From: Streptomyces ortus
GTDB taxonomy: Bacteria > Actinomycetota > Actinomycetes > Streptomycetales > Streptomycetaceae
Direction of reading: 5' to 3'
Assembly: GCF_026341275.1 (NCBI RefSeq)
Contig: NZ_JAIFZO010000002.1
Coordinates: forward strand, 4,060,118 to 4,124,117
DNA: 64,000 bases
The notes beneath the pieces were generated by a model that made no database searches, was not told where the DNA came from, and was given only the letters and a program-made list of their open reading frames with translations. The position numbers were made by a program, and so were the translations under genes. Shown piece after piece: positions 39,401 through 47,820 of the stretch (position 1 is its first letter; each line of letters opens with the position of its first letter).

Positions 39401-40261
39401 CCGGTACGTGCCGGGGGGCGGCCAGCCGCGTGCGGACGGCCTCCACCAGGGCGTCCCGGACGCCGTCCACCGCGCTGTCGGCGTCGGCGGTGGGGGCCGC
39501 GACGGCGAGGGAGGCCACCGGCTCGTACCCGGCGATCTCCCGCGCCCCGGCGCGCAGGATCAGCGCGTGCCCCGGCGGAATGCGCCGTACGCCTTCGTAG
39601 GGGGTCGAGTCCTGGAGTGCGGCCGGTACGTCGGGGGCCGCGAGCAGAGCCGCCAGATGCCCGAAGTCGAGGTTGGCCTCGATGAGGTCGGCGAGGGGCA
39701 GGGCGGCGGTCGCGTACGCCGTACCGCTGGCCCACGGGGTGTAGAACACCGGTCTGAAGCCTGCCAGATCGCCACAGACCATGACACGGCGGCCCACCTG
39801 GACGACGGCCGTGTAACTGCCGGACCAGGCCGTCAGATGCCGAAGTGCCCCGCCGCGCGCGGCGAACAGGCCCACGCGCAGTTCCTCGTCGGAGGCGCCG
39901 CACGTACCGAGCACCGCCATGCGGTTCTGGTCGTCGGCCTTGACGACCCGCACCTCGTCGGGGCGCCAGTCGCCGACCGCCCAGAGCGGATCGGGGTCGC
40001 CCCACAGGAGTTGGGACCCGACCGGATGGACGGTCTCGCCGTTGCCGCCGGTCGCGCCCGCCGAACCGAACTCAGGCGCACGAGCGGCGGTGCTGCTCCA
40101 TCCCACCAACCATCGCATCGCCGCCTCCACAGGCTGTGGACAACCAGTGCACCGCACGAACCGGTCACCATGCTGCCACGAAGAAAGCGCGCCGGAGAGC
40201 CGACGGCGCCGGTCGCGCTCCCCTTTGTGCGCCCCTGGGAGATGCCCCCTCGGCGGTGAAC

Positions 40262-40441
40262 TCACGCGCGGGGAAAGGCGATCGCGAGGAATTGACTATT
40301 GGCGTACGACGCGAATGCGCCCCCAAAACACTCCCCAAAAACACCCAACGCGCCCTCAAGTACCGTGGTAGACGCGGTTTTTGGCTCCCGAAGGCAGGGG
40401 CGATATTCAGCCAAATCGGGGATGGACAGACAGGCTTGCAC
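40262..40441 (-). CDS. Speculative small ORF upstream of the cyclase-like gene
   Basis: A GTG at 40441 opens 59 residues, beginning MQACLSIPDLAEYRPCL and containing GALGVFGECFGGAF. Third-position GC is only about 60 percent. It lies 144 bases before, and on the same strand as, the lasso-cyclase-like gene, where a precursor peptide could sit. Tyr-x-Pro-x-Leu (YRPCL) is weakly like a leader motif, and a Gly1...Glu8 ring is possible. The usual Thr at -2 is missing. Most likely chance. Confidence 0.15.
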   Translation of the reverse strand: MQACLSIPDLAEYRPCLREPKTASTTVLEGALGVFGECFGGAFASYANSQFLAIAFPRA

Positions 40442-40455
40442 ACGCTCCGTACAGG

Positions 40456-40500
40456 CTGTGCGCAACGCACAGTCCGGGAGGCGGACTCCGCCTCCCGGAC
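40456..40500. other. Two adjacent hairpins in the cyclase/NsdA-like spacer
   Basis: CTGTGCG-CAA-CGCACAG (40456-40472) is followed at once by a 29-base palindrome with 14-base arms GTCCGGGAGGCGGA / TCCGCCTCCCGGAC (40472-40500). The spacer 40119-40892 has lower GC than its flanks and otherwise no convincing gene. Confidence 0.7.
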
Positions 40501-40892
40501 CGGTCCGCCGCCCGCGGGGATGTAGGCGGCGGTGTCCCCCAGCCCACTGGATCCAGTACAGCGGGCCGACCCACGCGCGATCCATCGAAGCGCTCCCCCG
40601 TTGGCCGGAGAAGAGCGCACGGACGGGCGCACTGCCACACAGCGGGAGCACGACACGACGCTCCGTGCTGACCCGCGGACCACAATCCCGCCATCCGGAA
40701 CAATGCCCCTTAACGCTTGGGATGCGGCGAACTACCCTGTGTTTGCCTGTGTTTTCGCGGGAGGCATATTCCTGAGGGCTCAGCCACGTGCTTGTGCGGG
40801 TGGGGTTCCAGGGGTTGGCGGCCCGGGAAGACACAGCACGAATGCCGCGTGGCTGAACCCGCGCGGCAGCCGTCTGTGTCGAGGGGTGGCGC

Positions 40893-42317
40893 ATGTCCAG
40901 GGAGCAACGCGGGCCGAACGAAAAACTCGGCACCGTTCTCGCCCTCGCGGGAATCAGCAACGCAGGACTCGCGCGTCGCGTCAACGATCTTGGCGCCCAA
41001 CGCGGGTTGACTCTTCGCTACGACAAGACGTCGGTGGCGCGCTGGGTGTCCAAGGGCATGGTGCCGCAAGGCGCCGCGCCCCACCTCATCGCCGCTGCCA
41101 TCGGCCAGAAACTCGGCCGCCCGGTGCCGCTCCACGAGATCGGCCTGGCGGACGCGGACCCCGCGCCGGAGGTGGGCCTCGCCTTCCCCCGCGACGTAGG
41201 GCAGGCCGTGCGGTCGGCGACGGATCTGTACCGCCTCGACCTCGCCGGGCGCCGGGCCGGTTCCGGCGGCATCTGGCAGTCGCTCGCCGGCTCGTTCGCG
41301 GTGAGCGCGTACGCGACTCCCGCCTCCCGGTGGCTGATAACCCCGGCCGACACCTCGGTGGCACGGGACGCCGGCCCGCTGGAGGGTTCCCAGGCACCAC
41401 TGAAAGTCGGCCACAGCGACGTGCTGAAGCTGCGGGAGGCCGCCGAGGACGCCAGGCGCTGGGACTCCAAATACGGAGGCGGCGACTGGCGTTCGTCCAT
41501 GGTGCCGGAGTGCTTACGGGTGGAGGCGGCACCGCTGCTCCTGGGCTCGTACTCGGACGAGGTCGGCCGCTCCCTCTTCGGGGCGAGCGCCGAACTCACC
41601 CGGCTGGCCGGCTGGATGGCCTTCGACACGGGCCAGCAGGAAGCGGCACAGCGCTACTACATCCAGGCCCTGCGCCTGGCCCGCGCGGCGGCGGACGTCC
41701 CGCTCGGAGGTTACGTACTGGCCTCCATGTCCCTCCAGGCGACCTACCGCGGCTTCGGCGACGAGGGCGTGGACCTCGCGCAGGCCGCCCTCGAACGCAA
41801 CCGGGGGCTGGCCACGGCCCGCACGATGAGCTTCTTCCGCCTGGTCGAGGCGCGGGCCCACGCCCGCGCGGGTGACGCCCACGCGGCCGGGGGCGCCCTG
41901 CGGGCGGCGGAGGGCTGGCTGGAGCGGGCCCGGGACGGCGACCAGGATCCGTCCTGGCTCGGCTTCTACTCGTACGACCGTTTCGCGGCCGACGCGGCGG
42001 AGTGCTACCGCGACCTGAAGGCTCCGCGCCAGGTCCGCCGATTCACCGAGCAGGCCCTGTCGAAGCCGACGGAGGAGTTCGTACGCTCGCACGGGCTGCG
42101 GCTGGTGGTGTCGGCGGTCGCCGAGCTCGAATCGGGCAATCTGGACGCGGCGTGCGAGCAGGGGGTGCGGGCGGTGGAGGTCGCCGGGCGCATTTCCTCG
42201 GCGCGCACGACCGAGTACGTGAAGGACCTCCTCCACCGGCTGGAGCCGTACGGGGACGAGCCGCGGGTCGTCGAGCTACGGGAACGGGCGCGGCCGCTGC
42301 TGATGGCACCGGCCTAG
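40893..42317 (+). CDS. NsdA-family developmental regulator with a TTA codon
   Basis: Streptomyces protein of 474 residues, the NsdA/'sporulation associated' type that tunes antibiotic production and sporulation. An N-terminal HTH-like segment (LALAGISNAGLARRVNDLGA, YDKTSVARWVSKGMVP) precedes a long TPR-like helical region (SLQATYRGFGDEGVDLAQAALERNR in parts). Start MSREQRGPNEKLG. Codon 208 is TTA (41514-41516), so translation should need the bldA tRNA. The gene position matches S. coelicolor SCO4114 from memory. Confidence 0.85.
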   Translation: MSREQRGPNEKLGTVLALAGISNAGLARRVNDLGAQRGLTLRYDKTSVARWVSKGMVPQGAAPHLIAAAIGQKLGRPVPLHEIGLADADPAPEVGLAFPRDVGQAVRSATDLYRLDLAGRRAGSGGIWQSLAGSFAVSAYATPASRWLITPADTSVARDAGPLEGSQAPLKVGHSDVLKLREAAEDARRWDSKYGGGDWRSSMVPECLRVEAAPLLLGSYSDEVGRSLFGASAELTRLAGWMAFDTGQQEAAQRYYIQALRLARAAADVPLGGYVLASMSLQATYRGFGDEGVDLAQAALERNRGLATARTMSFFRLVEARAHARAGDAHAAGGALRAAEGWLERARDGDQDPSWLGFYSYDRFAADAAECYRDLKAPRQVRRFTEQALSKPTEEFVRSHGLRLVVSAVAELESGNLDAACEQGVRAVEVAGRISSARTTEYVKDLLHRLEPYGDEPRVVELRERARPLLMAPA

Positions 42318-42483
42318 GGCTCAGCGCTTCCCGGCGCGCCGCCTGCGGGTGCGCCGGCCTGGTCGTGCCCACTTCCCCGCACCCCTGAAAAAGTACCCGG
42401 CCTGAATCGTGGTTTGAGGGCGTTGTCAGTGGCGCAGTGCACTATCGGTGGTGGCTGAGTCGGAAGGGGAGGTGGGCGGGCGG

Positions 42484-43695
42484 ATGGTGCGGGAGATCGC
42501 TTACGACTGTGACGTGCTGGTGATCGGCGGCGGGATCGTCGGTCTGTCGACGGCGTATGCGATCACGCGTGCCGCACCGGGCACCCGCGTGACGGTGCTG
42601 GAGAAGGAAGCCGGCCCCGCCCGACACCAGACCGGCCGCAACAGCGGAGTCATCCACAGCGGGATCTACTACCGCCCGGGCTCCCTGAAGGCACAGTTCG
42701 CGGCGCGCGGCGCGGCCGAGATGGTCAAGTTCTGCGCCGAGTACGACATCCCGCACGCGGTGACCGGCAAGCTGATCGTCGCCACCGAGCGGGACGAGCT
42801 CCCCCGCCTGCACGCCCTGGTCCAGCGAGGCCGGGAGAACGGCATTCCCGTACGGGAACTGGGCGCCCCCCAGATCGAGGAGTACGAACCCGAGGTACAG
42901 GGCCTCGCCGCGATCCACGTCTCCACCACCGGGGTGTGCGACTACGGCGCCGTGGCCCGGCACCTCGCGAACGCCTCCGGCGCCCGGATCCGGTACGGCA
43001 CGAAGGCCGCGTACATCGACCGCCGCCCCGACCTCGGCGTGGCCGTCCGCACGGACGACGGCACGGTCGTCCGCGCCCGCGTCCTGGTCAACTGCGCCGG
43101 CCTCCACTGCGACGAGATCGCCCGCCGCACGGGCGACGAACCGAACATGCGGATCGTCCCCTTCCGCGGCGAGTACTACACCCTCGCCCGCCCCGACCTG
43201 GTCCGCGGCCTCGTCTACCCCGTGCCGGACCCCGCGTTCCCCTTCCTCGGGGTCCACCTCACGCGCGGCATCGACGGCAGCGTCCACGTCGGCCCGAACG
43301 CGGTTCCGGCCCTGGCCCGCGAGGGCTACGACTGGCGCACCGTCCGCCCCCGCGAACTGGGCTCGACCCTCGCCTGGCCCGGTTCCTGGCACATAGCCCG
43401 CCGCCACTGGCGCTACGGCACCGGCGAACTGCACCGCTCCCTGTCCAAGGCGGCCTTCACCCGAGCGGTCCGCCGCCTGCTGCCCGCCATCACCTCGGAC
43501 GACCTGATCCCGACCCCCGCGGGCGTCCGCGCCCAGGCGGTCCTGCGCGACGGCACCCTGGTGGACGACTTCCTGATCCAGGAGGGCCCCCGCACGGTCC
43601 ACGTACTGAACGCCCCCTCCCCCGCGGCCACGGCCTCCCTCCCCATCGGCCGAGAGGTGGCCCAGAGAGCCCTAAAAACCCTGGCAGCGGCCTGA
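42484..43695 (+). CDS. lhgO: L-2-hydroxyglutarate oxidase
   Basis: FAD enzyme of 403 residues that oxidises L-2-hydroxyglutarate to 2-oxoglutarate at the membrane. Dinucleotide fold DVLVIGGGIVGLSTAYAI near residue 10, then RHQTGRNSGVIHSGIYY, the LhgO signature, and the C-terminal APSPAATASLPIGREVA. ATG at 42484 has GGAGGT about 11 bases upstream; GTG at 42448 is a weaker choice. Lone gene. Confidence 0.9.
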   Translation: MVREIAYDCDVLVIGGGIVGLSTAYAITRAAPGTRVTVLEKEAGPARHQTGRNSGVIHSGIYYRPGSLKAQFAARGAAEMVKFCAEYDIPHAVTGKLIVATERDELPRLHALVQRGRENGIPVRELGAPQIEEYEPEVQGLAAIHVSTTGVCDYGAVARHLANASGARIRYGTKAAYIDRRPDLGVAVRTDDGTVVRARVLVNCAGLHCDEIARRTGDEPNMRIVPFRGEYYTLARPDLVRGLVYPVPDPAFPFLGVHLTRGIDGSVHVGPNAVPALAREGYDWRTVRPRELGSTLAWPGSWHIARRHWRYGTGELHRSLSKAAFTRAVRRLLPAITSDDLIPTPAGVRAQAVLRDGTLVDDFLIQEGPRTVHVLNAPSPAATASLPIGREVAQRALKTLAAA

Positions 43696-43740
43696 CCACT
43701 GCAACCGCCGCGACCACTGCGACCACTGCGACCACTGCGA
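43694..43740. repeat. 9-bp tandem repeat after lhgO
   Basis: Three perfect copies of gaccactgc preceded by degenerate ones, starting at the lhgO stop codon. Confidence 0.75.
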
Positions 43741-43759
43741 GAACGGACGCCGCGAGGGT

Positions 43760-43867
43760 CCGTGCCGGTACGTCGTGGTCCGCCGCGTAGCCCTTCCACA
43801 CCATGCCTGCCCTGCCGGCATGGTTCCGTATGCCCGGGGGCGGCGGACCGCGGCGTACCGGCACGGC
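43760..43867 (+). ncRNA. Long nested stem-loop before trmB
   Basis: Arms 43760-43786 and 43840-43866 pair over 27 positions; the only two non-Watson-Crick positions become G-U pairs in plus-strand RNA. Inside sits a second hairpin, ACCATGCC...GGCATGGT (43800-43824). It lies between lhgO and trmB, about 60 bases before the trmB start. It could be a terminator, a trmB leader structure or the relic of a small inverted-repeat element. Confidence 0.6.
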
Positions 43868-43928
43868 CCCGACCCACGACGGACGCCACGCCGCACGACG
43901 ACCCACCACGCCGTAAAATCAACGCACT

Positions 43929-44753
43929 GTGTCTGATGCATCCCGAACCCCCCGCCCGAAAAGCGAACCCCGCTTCCCCGACGGCCCCCAGCCCGACCCG
44001 GCAGGCTCGCACTTCGAGCGACGGATCCGCAGCTTCCAGCCCCGCCGCAGCCGCGTCACCCAGGGCCAGGCGGACGCGCTGCAGCGGCTCTGGCCCAAGT
44101 GGGGCCTGGACATCGACGGGCAGCGAACCCTCGACCTCGCCGAACTCTTCGAGGCCGACATCCCCGTCGTCCTGGAGATCGGCTTCGGCATGGGGGAGGC
44201 AACCGCCGAGATGGCCGCCGCGGACCCGGACACCGGCATCCTCGCCGTCGACGTCCACACCCCCGGCCAGGGCAACCTGCTGAACCTCGCGGACCGCGCC
44301 GGCCTGTCCAACATCCGCGTGGCCAACGGCGACGCGATCATCCTGCTCCGCGAGATGCTGACCCCGGACTCCCTCGCCGGCCTGCGCGTCTACTTCCCGG
44401 ACCCCTGGCCCAAGAAGCGCCACCACAAGCGGCGCCTGATCCAGCCGGAGTTCCTCACGCTGGCCGCGTCCCGCCTGCGCCCCGGCGCGCTGCTGCACTG
44501 CGCGACGGACTGGGAGCCGTACGCCGAGGTGATGCTGGAAGTTCTCTCCGCCCACCCGGATTTCGAGAACACCCGACCCACACTCCCCGACGCCGCCGGC
44601 GACCACGTCACCGGCTACGCGCCGCGCCCCGACTTCCGCCCGCTGACCCGTTTCGAGGCGCAGGGCCTGGACAAGGGCCACGTGGTGAACGATCTCCTGT
44701 TCCGCCGCGTACCGCATGGCACGAACAGCGGTCCGGACAGCCCGGGCACCTGA
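43929..44753 (+). CDS. trmB: tRNA (guanine-46-N7)-methyltransferase
   Basis: Transfers methyl from SAM to N7 of G46 in tRNA. 274 residues. SAM-binding motif VLEIGFGMGEATAEMA near residue 80, AVDVHTPG (motif II), then the TrmB signature VYFPDPWPKKRHHKRRL near residue 158, and TDWEPYAEVM. The GTG start and 40-residue N-terminal extension (FERRIRSFQPRRSRVTQGQ) are normal for actinobacteria. No strong ribosome site is visible. Confidence 0.94.
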   Translation: MSDASRTPRPKSEPRFPDGPQPDPAGSHFERRIRSFQPRRSRVTQGQADALQRLWPKWGLDIDGQRTLDLAELFEADIPVVLEIGFGMGEATAEMAAADPDTGILAVDVHTPGQGNLLNLADRAGLSNIRVANGDAIILLREMLTPDSLAGLRVYFPDPWPKKRHHKRRLIQPEFLTLAASRLRPGALLHCATDWEPYAEVMLEVLSAHPDFENTRPTLPDAAGDHVTGYAPRPDFRPLTRFEAQGLDKGHVVNDLLFRRVPHGTNSGPDSPGT

Positions 44754-44822
44754 GCGGCGCCTCCCCACCCCGGGACGGGGCGCTCTCGCGGGCCGAGCCC
44801 CTCCCTCGTTAGGGTTTTTGTC

Positions 44823-46115
44823 ATGGCCACCAGTCCCCCACCCCCGACACCCCCCGGCCTCCCCGCCGAGGCCGCCCGTCGGCACGCGCACTGGTGGCAG
44901 CGCACGTGGGTGCGCTACGCCGCGCTGACCACCCTGCTCGCCCTGTCGGGCCTGGTCATCCTGGCCCTCGTCCGCAAACAGACCGGCACCGAGGGCTTCC
45001 TGGTGGGCCTCGGCCTCGCCGTCTTCCCCGTCCCCCTGCTCGTCGCGGCGTTCCGCTGGCTGGACAGGGTCGATCCGGGCCCCTGGAGAAACCTGCTCTT
45101 CTCCTTCGCGTGGGGCGCCTGCGCGGCGGCGCTGATAGCCATCGTCGCGAACAGTTTCGCGACGCAGTGGATAGCGACGGCGACCGCGGACCCGTCCCAC
45201 GCGGACACCCTCGGCGCGACGGTGATAGCGCCGGTCGTCGAGGAGTCGGCGAAGGCGGCGGCGGTCCTGCTCGTCTTCCTGTTCCGCAGACGGGACTTCA
45301 CGGGGATAGTCGACGGCGTGGTGATAGCGGGCGTCACGGCGACCGGTTTCGCGTTCACCGAGAACATCCTCTACCTGGGCACGGCCTTCGGCACGGACCG
45401 GCTCAGCGGCGACACCGGCCTTTTCTCCGTCACCGCGGCGACCTTCTTCGTACGCGTGATCATGTCGCCGTTCGCGCACCCGCTGTTCACCGTGCTGACG
45501 GGCATCGGCTTCGGCATCGCGGCGCGCTCGGCGGACCGCCAGCAGGTGCGCCGCGTACTTCTGCCCCTCGTCGGGCTGCTGCTCGCGATGGGCATGCACG
45601 CGATGTGGAACGGCTCGTCGGCCTTCGGCGAGTACGGCTTCTTCGCGGTCTACGCGGCCTTCATGGTCCCGTCCTTCGGGCTGCTCACCTGGCTGGCCGT
45701 CTGGACGCGCCAGCGCGAACTGGGCACGGTCCGCACGGAGCTGCCCTCGTACGCCATGGCCGGGTGGCTGGCCGCACCCGAGCCGTTCGTCCTGGGCTCG
45801 ATGAAGGCGCGCCGGCTGGCCCGGGAGTACGCGACGCATCACGGCGGTCGGGACGCGGGGCGGGCGGTGGCGGAGTACGAGGCGTACGCGACGTCGCTGG
45901 CGTTTCTGCGCCATCGGGGGCGCCGGGGCCGGGCAGGTGCCGACTTCGCCGTACGGGAGCGTGAGTTGCTGAACGAGCTGTGGGCGCGGCGGGAGCCGGC
46001 TCGCCCGGCGCTGGCGTACGCGGCGCGGGCGACGGCACCGGCTCCGGCGCCGTGGCCCGCGCCGGGGTACGGGTACCCGCCGCCGTACCCGGCGTACAAC
46101 CCCTACAGGTCCTGA
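44823..46115 (+). CDS. PrsW-family intramembrane metalloprotease
   Basis: Membrane protein of 430 residues with eight or so helices. PrsW motifs are clear: APVVEESAKAAAV (EExxK) near residue 140, GFAFTENILY near 180, SPFAHPLFT near 220 and GMHAMWN near 260, which hold the metal ligands. The family cleaves membrane-bound anti-sigma factors. A soluble C-terminal extension ends in a Pro/Tyr-rich tail (YGYPPPYPAYNPY). The ribosome site is weak. Substrate unknown; no anti-sigma gene is adjacent. Confidence 0.9.
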   Translation: MATSPPPPTPPGLPAEAARRHAHWWQRTWVRYAALTTLLALSGLVILALVRKQTGTEGFLVGLGLAVFPVPLLVAAFRWLDRVDPGPWRNLLFSFAWGACAAALIAIVANSFATQWIATATADPSHADTLGATVIAPVVEESAKAAAVLLVFLFRRRDFTGIVDGVVIAGVTATGFAFTENILYLGTAFGTDRLSGDTGLFSVTAATFFVRVIMSPFAHPLFTVLTGIGFGIAARSADRQQVRRVLLPLVGLLLAMGMHAMWNGSSAFGEYGFFAVYAAFMVPSFGLLTWLAVWTRQRELGTVRTELPSYAMAGWLAAPEPFVLGSMKARRLAREYATHHGGRDAGRAVAEYEAYATSLAFLRHRGRRGRAGADFAVRERELLNELWARREPARPALAYAARATAPAPAPWPAPGYGYPPPYPAYNPYRS

Positions 46116-46134
46116 CGCGCCGCAGCGCCGGTTT

Positions 46135-46226
46135 GCGCAGTTCCCCGCGCCCCTAGGTGCGTGAGGGACGGCCGGGATCACGACCGCAGGCCGCCGGGGG
46201 CTGAGCGCACAGTTCCCCGCGCCCCC
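46135..46226. repeat. Two copies of the gcgcagttccccgcgcccc repeat
   Basis: Copies at 46135-46154 and 46205-46225 lie between the convergent PrsW and M23 genes. Confidence 0.85.
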
Positions 46227-46280
46227 AAAAGCCCCACGACACGCGCGTCGGCTCTTCCTCGTAGCGGCGTAGCGGAAGGC

Positions 46281-47333
46281 TTACGGGTTGAGGCCCTTGC
46301 CGCGCAGCCACGTCATCGGGTCGATCCCGCTGCCGCCGGCCGTGTGGACCTCCAGGTGGAGGTGCGCCCCGGTGACGTTGCCGGTGGCACCCACGCGCCC
46401 GATGACATCGCCCGTGCTGACCTTCTGCCCGACGCTGACGCCGATCGACGACTGGTGGGCGTACCAGAGCTCCGTACCGTCGTCGAGCGTGAGGACCGTG
46501 CGGTAGCCGTACGAACCGCTCCAGCCCGCCTCGGTGATCGTGCCGCTGTGAACGGCCTTGATCGGGGTACCCGTGGGAGCGGCGAAGTCCAGACCCGTGT
46601 GCTGACCGGAGGACCACAGCGAGCCGGACTGCCCGAAGGTGGAGGTGATCGTGTACGAGGAGGTGGGCAGTGTGAACTGCTTGGCGAGCGTGGCGAGGCG
46701 CGCGGCCTCGACCTTCGCCTCGGCCTCCTTCTCCTTCTTCGCCTTCGCGGCGGCGGCCTTGGCCTTCGCCGCGTCCTGCTCCTTGGCCGCGAGCGTGGCG
46801 GCCTTCTTCGCGGCGGCGGCCTCGGCGACGGCCTGGGCCTCGCGGTCGACCTGGTCCTGCTGGAGTTCGGCCTGGAGCATGATGCGCGAGCGCAGGGCCT
46901 CGCCGGCGTCGGCGTTGCCCTCCTCGGCGTCGGCCTCGGTGAGTCCCGCGGCGGTGAGCGCCTTGCTGGAACCCTCGGGGGCCGCGTCGTCGTCGGAGAT
47001 CAGCGAGCCGACGTTCGGCAGGTCGGGGATCGAGATCGACACCGGCGGCTTGCCGGTCTGCGCGGAGGCCATGCCGCCCGCGCCGACGGCGGCGATGACA
47101 CCGACGCCGAGAACGGTGGAGCTGCGGGCGAGTCCCCCGCCACGCTGCTTGGAGACGCGGTGCTTGCCCCGGACGGGAAGGACGGTCTCGGCGCTGGGGT
47201 TCCAGGGCTCGAAGGGCTCGTCGTCCCTGCGGGCGCCGAAGGCGAAGGTGTCGGGCTTCTTGCCGCCCGAGGTCTCTCCCGTCACCTCGTCCGGTATGAA
47301 CGACGGTGTGGGGGCAGGCCTGTTGAACGCCAC
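46281..47333 (-). CDS. M23-family peptidoglycan endopeptidase
   Basis: Secreted cell-wall hydrolase of 350 residues. A cytoplasmic or export-targeting N terminus with one hydrophobic segment (STVLGVGVIAAVGAGGMASAQ, residues 72-92) is followed by an Ala/Lys/Glu-rich coiled coil (140-215) and the M23 domain with zinc ligands in QHTGLDF, YAHQ and GAHLHLEVH. GTG start with AGGAG nine bases upstream. A probable c-di-AMP riboswitch lies in its leader, tying wall turnover to that second messenger. Confidence 0.92.
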   Translation of the reverse strand: MAFNRPAPTPSFIPDEVTGETSGGKKPDTFAFGARRDDEPFEPWNPSAETVLPVRGKHRVSKQRGGGLARSSTVLGVGVIAAVGAGGMASAQTGKPPVSISIPDLPNVGSLISDDDAAPEGSSKALTAAGLTEADAEEGNADAGEALRSRIMLQAELQQDQVDREAQAVAEAAAAKKAATLAAKEQDAAKAKAAAAKAKKEKEAEAKVEAARLATLAKQFTLPTSSYTITSTFGQSGSLWSSGQHTGLDFAAPTGTPIKAVHSGTITEAGWSGSYGYRTVLTLDDGTELWYAHQSSIGVSVGQKVSTGDVIGRVGATGNVTGAHLHLEVHTAGGSGIDPMTWLRGKGLNP

Positions 47334-47353
47334 GTGGGCGCGCTCCTTTCCTT

Positions 47354-47492
47354 CCTTCTCGCCTACCGGGTTAGCTGACGGGTTCGGAGCAGGAAGGTCT
47401 CCTACGCGAGTCGACCGCGGTGTTCACCACCACGAAAGACACGCGATTCACCCCATGTAGGTGGTTCCCCGGTTCCCTTGCGGGATTCGGCG
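47354..47492 (-). ncRNA. Probable cyclic di-AMP (ydaO-yuaA) riboswitch
   Basis: In the leader of the M23 gene the minus strand holds, in order, GCCGAATCCCGCAAGGGAAC, GGGGAACC, GGGGTGAATCGCG and TCAGCTAACCCGGTAGGCG, then GAAGGAAGG before the ribosome site. This order of conserved blocks is that of the ydaO class. Streptomyces ydaO elements precede wall-hydrolase genes such as rpfA. Recognised by eye; a covariance search would confirm. Confidence 0.85.
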
Positions 47493-47499
47493 CGTGCGC

Positions 47500-47820
47500 A
47501 CGGAGCCGTCTCTTGTGACGGCTGGGACACCGCGCTGCGTTATCGAACGTTAATAGACTCAGGCACCGGATTCCAAGCTGTTCCTGATGATCGTTACGGC
47601 TCCTGGCCTGGACTTAAACGTTCCGAGCGGGGTAAATCGGGCGAGTTGGTCGGCATTCACGGGCACCGATTTTGTTGATGGTGTGTCAGTTGTGATGCGC
47701 AGGGGCGTCGTTCGACTACTGCAGGTGATATAGGTCCGCAGAAGGTCCTGCCCGGAGTAGCTCCGGAAGCAGGTCCGGAAGCGAGTCAGGAAACAAGTCA
47801 GGAAGAGTCTCCCGACCCCC
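47500..47820 (-). promoter_or_regulatory. Promoter region of the M23 gene
   Basis: About 320 bases without a gene. AT-rich minus-strand TATTAACGTTCGATAACG near 47536-47553 is the likely promoter area. A hairpin CCGGAG-TAG-CTCCGG (around 47752) and short (g)tcaggaa repeats follow toward the upstream phosphatase gene. Confidence 0.45.

Larger units (their letters stand above)
34637..40118 (-). pseudogene. Lasso-cyclase-like asparagine synthetase fused to an AfsR-type regulator, frameshifted
   Basis: One frame from ATG 40118 (GGAGG five bases upstream) encodes an asparagine-synthetase/lasso-cyclase-like region (residues 1-670: MRWLVGWSSTAAR, FRPVFYTPW, LSGGPASGTLALLAAG in the ATP site, LHAPFLDNQVVRACRAL). 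At about 38105 it passes straight into the BTAD domain of an AfsR/SARP regulator (REALDLWRGPALADLP), then the NB-ARC ATPase (Walker A GPGGSGKT near residue 849, LLILDNCEHL) and TPR-like helices. The AfsR DNA-binding domain is absent. A pentapeptide repeat lies at residues 1234-1378. A 25-bp duplication shifts the frame at 35387-35436; the correct tail continues in another frame to 34637. Without the shift the unbroken frame would run on to 34398. Overlaps the sigma gene end by 21 bases. May be a pseudogene, a chimera or an assembly artefact. Confidence 0.8.

Noticed and set aside
37608..40259. 883-codon plus-strand frame opposite the cyclase/AfsR gene
   Set aside because: Shadow frame rich in Arg/Gly/Ala with no domain. 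The minus strand has clear cyclase and AfsR domains.
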